Assembly: GCA_000328365.1 (NCBI GenBank)
Contig: KB310836.1
Coordinates: 353,132-417,131 of the forward strand
From: Capitella teleta
Lineage: Eukaryota > Annelida > Polychaeta > Capitellidae
Reading direction: 5' to 3'
DNA: 64,000 bases
This document shows, piece by piece, positions 37,231 to 46,669 of this stretch. A program made the position numbers and the translations under genes. Position 1 is the first letter of the stretch. Each line of letters opens with the position of its first letter. Under the pieces are notes generated by a model. It had not been told where the DNA came from. It saw nothing but the letters and a program-made list of their open reading frames with translations, and did no database searches.

Positions 37231-38301
37231 GGATGTTTCAACCTGACCTGGCCTTCTCGGTCTATCACAGGTGATGATGTTTTGCCAGATTTCTTCTCAT
37301 TTAAATAAAGGAAGGAAAGATACCGGCAAAATGTGGCTACAGTACTGTATTGTAGTTTGATCAGGCTTCACAAGATCCTCTTTCTCTGACCTCAAAGCAT
37401 CTCTACCAGTACACTACCATGGACAGTAACGCATATAGATTATAGAAGCACAATAGGGTCAATGAGAATCGAAATTTACAGTCAGAAGACCGATGTGATT
37501 CAAACATTTACTCATGAATATTCAGTGATTATGGCACAACTGTTCTTCAACTGAAAGAGTGAACGAATGAGAAGCTGAGGAGTAACAACATGCAAGAATT
37601 TTAATGGATTCACCAATGCAAAGAAGTATGAGGCTTCATCAAGCCTCGTAATAACGATATCTGTTAATAATGATATCTGTAGTTTCAGCAAATTTGTTGG
37701 TTTTGAGGTATCGGAATGTCAGAAAGAGAAATTATTTTAAAAATCTTTTAGTAAAACTGAAAACAAAAATATGATGAAAATTAAAAATATGTTGTGGGAG
37801 GAAATATAATAAAATTTCTGTGCAGATAAGATTTTTGGTTGAACAACATTTATACAGAAAAACACAAGCGAAAAAAATAATCAGTTAAGAGATTCGTTTC
37901 ATACGTTTGTGACTAGAGAAGTAATAGCGCAGTCAATTTTATGATTTTTAAACCAAAATCTCATGGTAACCCAATAGGTGGGAGGTATTATACATAGAAC
38001 ATCAAATGATTGATATACTTCAATGCTGAAAATACTGTGAAAAAAAATTATAATTTAAATGCACAATTGACAATTTTGTGGCCTTGGCTTTCTTCAGAAG
38101 CTATGAGAGAAACTCCAAATGAGATTCATTCGCATGCAAAGTGCTCTCAGAAGTACGCGAGATCATTTCACTTTTGATACAATAAAATATAGGTCAAGAA
38201 CAAAACACAAAACACATGGATGCATTTCACATATTGACAACCATTGACCAGAAAGAAAAAAAAAAGAAAAAAATTATCGCAATCTTCCACAAATTATCTG
38301 T
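37231..38301. other. Intergenic, 3' flank of RIC8
   Basis: AT-rich, with nothing recognised apart from the presumed 3' UTR of RIC8 in the right-hand part. Confidence 0.5.
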
Positions 38302-41300
38302 TTAATCTTCCGTATTCCCTGTTGATGAGTCGCCTTGACCTTGCTCGGGGTCATGACCTTCTTCACCTTGGACTAGATCAAGGACGTGGGAAATAGGCTG
38401 AGGTTTGCCGTCGGCTCCTATCTTCATAGGCTGGATGATGCCGCCTCTGAAATTCACATGCATTCATTAAAGTGCAATTCTAATTCAATGCACAAACTGC
38501 TGCAACTTGTGTAGTTTGTCCATCAATTCCATGGCTTCTCTCTCCTTCTGCTCCTCCGTCATTCCATCCATCGGATTCGCTTTCGGCAATTCCCATCGCC
38601 CAGTAACCGGATTCACACTGCAAGGGAACGCAATGTAACACAAGGGAACGCAATGGAATGCAAGGGAACACAATGTAACGCAAGGAAACGCAAGAGAATG
38701 CAAGGGAACACAATGGAAGACAATGGAACGCAATGTAACGCAAGGGAACGCAATATAACGCAAGGGAACACAATATAATGCAATGGAATGCAAGAAAACA
38801 CAATGTAATGCAAGGGAATACAATGTAATGCCTATTCAGCAGAAGAGCAGTCACTCACTTTCCCTGCAGGTCAGAGTACTCCTCTGTGTCGCTGTCTTCC
38901 GATGAACTCGAGTACTCGGCACTCCTGCCTCCCAGCATGAGACCTCTCTCGGCCAGCAGACCGGCTGCGTTGCCAAACCCCGTGTACTTCACCATGCGCT
39001 GAGCTGCAGCAAAAGAACACACAATTATAATAATATTGACAGCAATATTTATTCAATGCAAGTTAAATTTCCATGTCTGTTTATGCAGTTTATAGAGATC
39101 AGAGTGACACATGATGCAAGGACACATGAATTCAAACCAACGCCTTCTTACAGCGAGTGTGCACTTGTTGCACTTATATAACACTTGGTTTATATAAATC
39201 ATACATTTGCATAATTCCTAACAAAATGAGAGCAATAATCGCCGGCGAGTGACCGATGTGTAAAATTGTGTGCAGTGCATATTTGCAAATATTTCTTGTG
39301 AGAGGGGTGCGCGATGCCTGATCAAGTGATTAGATCCGGAAAGCATGCCTCACGCATTAGGTTTCTGCATGATGCGGTAATTAAGACAAGCCCAGAATGA
39401 CCGGGAGAACAATCAATCAAAAATAGGACAGAAGTATAAACGTGATTGACAGAACGCTGTGCCTCGCAGACACAACGGCAGATGACATCAACGCCAAGAT
39501 GGACTCCAATGTCACAGCCAGCAACCGGCTGCCAACGCTGGTGTACGCGACAGACGTCATTCAGTCGGTATTCAGTGTGATTCTGCTGGTCGGCAACGTG
39601 GCAGTGATGAGCAATCTGTGCGGTCGTAAGAAGAAGCGCCATTCGACGTACTACTTCCTGAGCAACATTTGTGTTTCAGATTTCATCGTGGGCGTGGCCC
39701 TGGGACAGCGCTCGCTGCTGGAGCTGGCCGGCATCAATGTGGACGCTCTGTGCCAGGCAAACAGTGTGCTACTGGTGCTGGGGTGTGGCAGCTCCGTGTG
39801 CAATTTACTCTTTTACAATGCAGACAATTTCATCTCAATCAAGCGCATCACTCAGCTCTCAGCCAACATGAGCATCAAGATATGTCGCCGGTTGACGGTC
39901 GCCAATTGGATTGTGTGGGCTGTAATGTCACTGGGGAGTCTCGTCAGCATCCTGCCGCACAGGTCCGCCACAGACCACTGCCTCCTGAGCATGCATACAC
40001 ACAGACGGGAGTATCTGTGGCTGCTTGTGTCAGCGGGAATCGCGGCTGCCACCACGCTCATGGTGCTCTACGCAGGTCTGCTGCATCTGCTCAAGAGCGG
40101 CATCTTTCGCCCGTGTGAGCAGAGGTTCTTGCAAAGAGTGGACGAGCACGGCACCAGACCTCCACTGAGCAGAAGCGTCACAATGCAGACACTGCAGAAA
40201 ATGACGCAGTCACGCCGCAACACGCAGCCAATCAGGCGCATCTCCGCCATCCCGGAGGGATACCGCCGGCCGACCATCTTCCGTCAGAGCCGAACGAGCC
40301 GGGTGGACCCCGTCTCAGCCAACGGCATCTGGACGACACCCCACCACACATCAACCACGCTCTCAAAAGTAACAGACTCAACAGACCAGAGGTCATCAGT
40401 CACGAGCAACACGACATCATTAGTCTACCGTACCAGTTGCTTCAACCAACCCAGCGGCTTGGCTGACTCAGTGCTGCAAAGTCGCTTATTGTACTGCCGC
40501 CGTTTGTACTACCTTGTGTCGTTCATCGTGCTGTGCTATGTGCTTCTGTGGCTGCCAGTGTTGGGTGCGGCCGTGTACAGCATGCTGCACTCCCCCACCC
40601 CCCCAGCCAGTATCATCATCACCTCCTGCCTCTGCCTTAATTGCACCCTCAACATAACTCTCTTCTGGGTCAGAGATAAAAAATTCAGGGAAACTTTCTC
40701 TCAGCTTTCCTTCCCCTGCTGCAAGTGAACGAGTGACTTAAGAACGGCAAATGAGAGGGCTTAATTAGCGGATCATGCATCTGTATAAGCGTGTCTTCGC
40801 TAATGAACGAATCATGATGACTCTCAGTGAAGTCATGATTACATATACAGGGTGGTGCTCTGCTCTCATCACTGGTAAGCAGCCCTCATTTATGCAATGG
40901 ATTTCACGTTGGATGGCGGATTAACGAAATCCCCTCATAACAGAGAGATTGTTATGAAAGAATAATGGTCTCGTCATCAAACCCAATCGCTGTCATTGAA
41001 TTATTGATTAAGCAGAGATTAAATCAATCACGGCCAATTGTGGTGTCTGGATGAGGCAGACATTAATTGTGTCATTAGTGCATACATCATTGTGGCCCCA
41101 GAACATGCATTTTTGTGTGTTCTTTTTTCATTCTGTTTATATATTTAACCAGTAGAATTTGTGTGTGAATAAAGATATATATACTGTATTATCTGGACTA
41201 ACGGAGTGAAGAGAGTGATCGTGAAGATCCCACAAGACAAGGAGCTCATTCATTTTATTTTGACAAAAATAGCTTAGCAGAAGTGTGCGTTTGCACGTAT

Positions 41301-44300
41301 TGATCAAGAGTATTCTCGTATTTGCGCTTTGGGAAATAAGAACCCTAGTGGTGAATATGTTAAAGAGAGTTTGTTCAGCTGAGACCATCAAATAACACAA
41401 TATATACAAGCATGAACCATTTCAGCATGATGAAGTCAGCGCAAAGCAAGCCATCGTACAAAAATCAGGGAATTTCCAAACCAAAAGTAAAACTTCACAT
41501 TTATCAGAAATAAAACACTCACCATTTTCTTTGCACAAAATGAACAGAAAATGTGCAGAAAGATGTTTAACTTCAACAACAGGATTTGTGAAGAGTTTGC
41601 ACAATCTGCGACCAAACAAGAAACGTAAGACAAATTCTGCTTCAACCGCGAAACAAACAGCTCACTTGTTCCTGATTGAGAGACCTTCCTCAGGCAGTCT
41701 CTTCACCTCATCTCTCAGATACGGCAAAACCTACAACAAACGAACAATTATCAAAACAATATAAACAACACCAAACAATCACAACATACCTTTAGGCGAC
41801 AAAACTTGCGAATCGATCGATTTGAGCGACAGATCTCGCACATGCAGTGCAGAATGGGACACAAGCCCTCTTTCAACCCTTGCTTCGGCTGTTGAGAAAA
41901 TAATTTCAAATACTTCAAGCAAGGTCAAAGTTCACACAGTACCACGTCCAGTCTGCGGTGGAGGAAGTCAAGCAGAACGAGGACGGCTTCCATGTTCTTG
42001 CCGTCGTACTCAATGTCCTTGCTCTCTGCTTCAGCGCCACCTGGTGACTCAGTGAGGGGCGTCAACAACTCCTCGTAACTCTCTCTCGGCATGTTGGTGA
42101 GCAGGTTGACGGTGTGGCTGCAAGACACGGATGCTCAGCGAATGAAAACGCACGAGACAAACTGACCTGATCAGCTCATGCTTCTTGTCTTTCTGCGCTG
42201 TTTTGCAGACGAGCAGGTCGTGGAGAATGCTGACTAAGCGCATGAAATGGGCCTCCTCCTCCTGAAATAAACGCAAACCAAATATGAAAAGGTCATCATT
42301 GCGTGCTGTTCTTAGTTTTGTACTCTTCGCAGACAATGCAGAGGTCATTGTTGATTGCGTTGATGAACTGACCTCGTCGAGATTGTTCTTGTCCAACTGG
42401 AGAGTGATATTGAAGAGAATTTTGAGAACTTCGCAACAGAGGTCAACATCCGCATCGGGCAACGCTTTTCCCGTTTCTTCTGCATTTTGAAGGGAAAGAT
42501 CGAGGATTTCAATCAGGTATGTGAAACCATGAAGTTCATGCTGGATCCTTGGCCTTGAATAATGAGAAAAAATAAAAAGTGATTCACTCATGTTAGTCGA
42601 CAGACATGCTTACCGTGTTTCAGAGCAGAGTGCGGTGATCAAGAAAAGCATTCGCATGTCAAAGAACTGAAGCAGAGACAAAAGAATTCTCAAGTGTAAA
42701 AAACAAAGCAATCACACATTACTTTCACATCCTGAATGACCTGGGGATCCTTGTAGGTCTTCAAGCGCTGCACAATTCCTTCGATACAACCATTCGTGCT
42801 GCAGCATTAAAAGTTCATAAAAGCAATGGAATAAATACCTTTATTTACCTGCAAATCTTCTGTGCAGCCGAACTATTGAAGATGATATTACATAAGCATT
42901 TCTGCGCCTCCACAATGACTGTTGACGAAAGAGAAGAGGTATTGATTACGAGGGCGGTTGAACTCTGACCTTGTGTGGCCGCGTCCTGGGTTGCGTTGCA
43001 GTTGGGTTCACCGTTAGAACACTCCAGTCCGGCCAGGCGAACCAGGGTCTTCATAACAACGTCAGTGGCCACCACATCTAAGCCGTCTTTCTCCCTGCTG
43101 ATTATGCGCAGTGTCTCTAGGCAGGTGACCAGGGTGTGACTGCTGCTCTGCCCGTTTAACCGGAATAAAAGGCCGTCCATCAATTTCTAGGAAAATGTTC
43201 AGATTCGAGATTGTGTTCAGAGCTGTGAACAACATCCGAGTTCTCACCTGTTTATTCTCTCTGATCATGTCGGGAAATGCGAATGATTTTGCATGCTGAA
43301 AGGACAAAAAGACATTTGTGAATTTAATACGTGCACTTCGCTGGTGAGTAGGCCCAAAAATAAATAGGCCGACAATTATTATTAGTTACACCAAAGAATT
43401 TGGAGACCAAGAACGCTTACTGTGCCAATATAGCGAAATTAGAGCAGAGGTAACGCCGCCAAGTGGGAAGCCTGCTTCAGCAATGAAGCGCTCATGCTGA
43501 AGCCATTGTGTTACATAGGAGATCGTAGAATCGCTTTGCTGTATGCTTAATACAGGCATGAGACAAAGGTTGGACAAAAAGTATTGAAAGTCTCGTAGGG
43601 GTAGGAGGGGGGGGGTTAGATTTTTAAGCGTTAAGTTGCAAGAAATTCAATGGTCTTCACGTAATTTCATACAGAGCTCTATCAATGAAGATAGTTTAGA
43701 AATTTGCACCGGCTCCCCTGTCCTGTCCATGGTCAAGGAAATCTTCTTTTCTAGCCAACTCCAGGACCAGCGGTTGCGCACAACGTCTGGGTCGTCATCT
43801 AGGTGACAACGGCGTTCAAAGGCAAACAGCGCATATTGCTATAGCTAACTTGAAACTTCTCGTTCGACTAGAATTGATTGAGAATGCCTCTTCCGAAAGT
43901 AGTAGTAGAAATAGCGGTCGAGCCGATATGTATCGTAGCTTACCATTGGTCGAGAACCATCATCAGACAGGACAGAAAGGTTGTGTTAGATTCAACTACA
44001 ATGCAAGAAATGACCAGTACAGCTTGCGTTAGATTGAAAGCATATGTATATTTACAACCAAAACGATTTATTTCCGACTTTTTCAAAAAGTACGGAAATC
44101 CATCAAAATACGGAAGAATCTCATGCCTGTTAATAAACATATATTTGGGAAGGAAACAGGAATGAGCTATCGTTCGTTTTTAAGAGCAACGCAATTAATA
44201 ATTGATCAATGAAGGCAAAACAAGATCTAGTTTACATTGAAAATCCTTCAAAACGATACATCTCCCCTTAATTTCACAGTAAATCAGTATTTTCTGTAGT

Positions 44301-44602
44301 GTTGATGATGTTCATGATGATCACGATCGCTTCAACATATTCTCAATAGCTAAAAGAGCCTTCAGCGATGTGAAACCCAAGCTGACCAAATCAGCTGCTG
44401 CGCAAGTGGCGCTGCTGGTCGCTTTTATTCAACACAGTAGGAGAGATAGGCTGTTAGACTTCTTGGTCTCCATATTCTTTGGTTACACTGACTGAGTCAG
44501 TGAGCACCTAGCAGCACTCACCTCAGAATTGAACGACGCGAGAGTTCTGTTGGCGTCATCTTCGCTGCCTTTCGTGATTTGCACCAAAGAATCGGCATCC
44601 AT
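38302..44602 (-). CDS. RIC8: RIC8 (synembryn), G-alpha chaperone and guanine-nucleotide exchange factor
   Basis: Exons on the minus strand: 44522-44602, 43248-43295, 42970-43186, 42849-42918, 42723-42798, 42614-42666, 42373-42553, 42167-42261, 41943-42117, 41790-41888, 41666-41730, 41523-41605, 38859-39003, 38498-38617, 38302-38446. They total 1653 nt, giving 550 aa with consistent phases; RIC8 proteins are usually about 520-560. It starts [20 protein letters not shown], like the family N-terminus. Family hallmarks follow in order: [65 protein letters not shown], then [20 protein letters not shown] and a hydrophilic C-terminus. The protein is an all-helical armadillo-like fold that folds and activates G-alpha subunits in the cytosol. 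If the 51-nt segment 42919-42969 is retained, the product is 567 aa. Intron 1 is 1226 bp, and a 2519-bp intron holds a GPCR gene on the other strand. Confidence 0.93.
38621..38830 (+). repeat. 10-bp minisatellite, 21 units, in a RIC8 intron
   Basis: Twenty-one consecutive 10-bp units of the form CAANNNAANN (for example CAAGGGAACG and CAATGTAACG) fill exactly 210 bp. On the RIC8 strand each unit reads as a pyrimidine-rich block such as CGTTCCCTTG. The last unit joins CAG to make the 3' splice acceptor of the exon 38498-38617. It makes up almost all of a 241-bp intron. Confidence 0.93.
39435..39440 (+). promoter_or_regulatory. TATA box of the nested GPCR gene
   Basis: TATAAA lies 59 bp upstream of the ATG at 39499, a normal TATA-to-start distance for a short 5' UTR. 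It falls within the RIC8 intron. Confidence 0.45.
39499..40728 (+). CDS. Rhodopsin-like (class A) GPCR, intronless, nested in a RIC8 intron
   Basis: A single frame of 409 aa. The ATG at 39499 (AAGATGG) is preferred; the frame is open further upstream, but the extra codons begin with GTG. A glycosylation site NVT is at residue 4. Seven hydrophobic segments lie near residues 14-40, 50-72, 84-115, 131-151, 171-197, 335-362 and 370-390. Intracellular loop 3 is long, about 135 residues, and rich in Ser, Thr and Arg. TM3 ends [10 protein letters not shown] where DRY is usual. TM6 has LLWLPV (the CWxP motif with Leu for Cys). TM7 has [17 protein letters not shown] in place of NPxxY before helix 8, and the protein ends in CCK (possible palmitoylation). 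The ligand class is not evident. A polyadenylation signal lies at 41168-41173, inside the same host intron. Confidence 0.85.
   Translation: MDSNVTASNRLPTLVYATDVIQSVFSVILLVGNVAVMSNLCGRKKKRHSTYYFLSNICVSDFIVGVALGQRSLLELAGINVDALCQANSVLLVLGCGSSVCNLLFYNADNFISIKRITQLSANMSIKICRRLTVANWIVWAVMSLGSLVSILPHRSATDHCLLSMHTHRREYLWLLVSAGIAAATTLMVLYAGLLHLLKSGIFRPCEQRFLQRVDEHGTRPPLSRSVTMQTLQKMTQSRRNTQPIRRISAIPEGYRRPTIFRQSRTSRVDPVSANGIWTTPHHTSTTLSKVTDSTDQRSSVTSNTTSLVYRTSCFNQPSGLADSVLQSRLLYCRRLYYLVSFIVLCYVLLWLPVLGAAVYSMLHSPTPPASIIITSCLCLNCTLNITLFWVRDKKFRETFSQLSFPCCK
41168..41173 (+). terminator. AATAAA polyadenylation signal, probably of the nested GPCR gene
   Basis: AATAAA lies 440 bp after the GPCR stop codon and still within the RIC8 intron. 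It would allow a self-contained transcript on the plus strand. Confidence 0.4.
42919..42969 (-). other. 51-nt in-frame intron candidate in RIC8
   Basis: The segment starts GTCAGAG and ends CAACAG on the minus strand, has no stop codon and is a multiple of three. Removing it joins DAATQ to [11 protein letters not shown], which fits the family spacing before the conserved KCLCN motif. Other introns of this gene are 49-61 nt. Splicing is therefore likely, but retention would still give a full-length protein with 17 more residues. Confidence 0.6.
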
Positions 44603-45858
44603 AGCGCTGTCTTACGTCTTCCGCCAGAAACGAACTCTGATCATTGATTTGAATAGCAACAAACACAGGAAAACAAGAGAACGGGAATGTCAAAACCTGA
44701 AACCAACCGAGGCACCTGTCAAAACCACATTCTCCATAATCTACGCTGGCGAGCGGTGGGTGGGTCCATAGACTATCCAGTATGGATGTTTGTCTCTGGC
44801 TTACTTCAAATGAAACCTTGGGGTGTTTAGTACAATTCTCTTATTGCAATTCAGTTTTACTGATTAAATAATCAGTCATGACAGATAATATTGATTTTTT
44901 TAGATTTTCGATCCTGGTATTACAAATGCGGGATGGTATTTAGACCGACGACAACCCACTAAAAACATAACTGGGTCAAATCGGTCTACCTCTGTCGTCC
45001 AGTATCATTGAACTGTAAACTAGAATGGCGGCCTTATACGTCGCCGCGTAAAAATATTAGCATCCAGAGCTACTTCTAAAATGGCGAATAGAATGAATAA
45101 TTATTCAGTAAGCCCGACTAAGCGAATTGAAAAGTGATATTTGTCTATATTTCTGTTTTAATGGAATGATTTGCAAGTCGTCCTGTTCCGCTGTTGATCA
45201 CTTTCAGTCTTACTTATTCAATTGTGTTTCCCATTGTAAAATTCCCCCACTAAGCCAACACTTCACTTCAGTCTTCACTCTAAAACCGGACGATATCATC
45301 ATGTCAAATCCAGCCCGTCTCACTAGAAAGCATCAACAGGCCTCAATCTTGCTCCAAGACTCCTATTGCTATATCACCCCACATATTATGGCTATATGGA
45401 GTTATCAAAAGCTAAGACAACTAAAGACAAAATACAAGTCCCGACGCAAACTACTTAATACGCAACTGCTTGCAGAGCTACCAGCAATTGCGGCCCCAGT
45501 CGCTTATTATATTTCAGTGTGTGATAGACCTACTGCTGGACTGGCTGACACACAAAGATTTACTGCTGCTATTATATTATAAATTTCCAATAGCTGTATA
45601 TAAGCACTGATAATTGTCTATCTCACTACACAGACTGTTGTGAGTGACGAATGCTGAATCCAATCAGATGTATTTAAAAGCCCCCATTAAATCACCGGAA
45701 TTTTTTTCCATAATTTTCTTTCATGCAAGTTGAAGTTTAAGCTATTCAATCTATTGCATCATAATCATGATGATGATAATGCATGTCACTGTAACTATTC
45801 ACTATTGTGACAATTTGTCAGGTCGTAGCCCTATACATAATTTTATCATAAAAACTAT

Positions 45859-45887
45859 GGCTGATCCCGATCGGCCGTGGATCAGCC
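45859..45887. repeat. 9-bp perfect inverted repeat, 11-nt loop
   Basis: GGCTGATCC at 45859-45867 pairs with GGATCAGCC at 45879-45887. The loop contains a CGATCGGCCG core. Confidence 0.75.
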
Positions 45888-46003
45888 CTACAGTGTCACG
45901 CCCAAAATGAGTCCACACTAATTAAAATTTTAGGCTTCCAGATTACCTTACAATCTTCACCCAAAAAATCCGTCAAAAATAACAGCGTTCATGCTGTAGC
46001 CTG

Positions 46004-46085
46004 GAAATTCACAGCTCCCCAGGGGTAGCAGAGCAGTTCCTACAGTATTATAGAATACGCTACGGCTTGGGGAGCTAGCAATTTC
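46004..46085. repeat. 82-bp imperfect inverted repeat
   Basis: The arm GGAAATTCACAGCTCCCCA pairs with TGGGGAGCTAGCAATTTC about 46 bp away, with 15 of 18 positions complementary. It could be a small hairpin element. Confidence 0.65.
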
Positions 46086-46669
46086 ATAAAGGGCCACAAC
46101 AACATATCCGGGTTTTAGATTTACTGCTAAACTCTTTTCATATCACCAACGTCCTACTTTTACATAGAAAAATGCTGGCAGCCGCGAACGTCGTGTAGTG
46201 TAAACATCCGCCAGCAGCGCGTCACTCGGATTGAAATTTCACACTCTTCTTGTCGTAAAACAAAATAATATTTTTAGAAGAGTCAACAACTATATGGACG
46301 TGAGATACATTTGTGTGAGATAGTGGATGTTTTGTGATGTATTCATGTTGAAATTAGAAGGCTATTGTAATATTATTGTTGGTGAAAGACGATTTTTCAT
46401 AAAGGTAGGCCAGCTTTGTATGGCAGACCACATGCCGCATATTTATGCGGCATTTGATAGGCCTGGTCAGCTAGCTGCTATATGTCAGCATGATCATGAT
46501 GGTTCATTTTGATTGATCATTTATTCATTATTATCATTTATTATACTTACAATCAACGAAATTAATGATAGATCACCTTGAACCTCCCCTCGAGCTGGAC
46601 AATAGGAAGTGTATAGTTTAATAGACTTAGTCATTAATCTAATTACAAAGTCATAGCCTTCTGTCCGCA

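Larger units (their letters stand above)
44603..46642. other. Intergenic between divergent RIC8 and CMTR2
   Basis: Holds the 5' regions of both genes. An open frame at 45127-45582 (+) lacks an ATG at its start and is unrecognised. Two inverted repeats are present (45859-45887 and 46004-46085). Confidence 0.55.

Noticed and set aside
38480-38854. Cys/Leu-rich frames of up to 124 codons (-)
   Set aside because: They run through the 10-bp minisatellite and into the RIC8 exon; only the NPVTGRW part is coding.
45127-45582. 151-codon frame (+)
   Set aside because: Starts with a non-ATG codon, shows no recognisable domain, and sits in AT-rich intergenic sequence.
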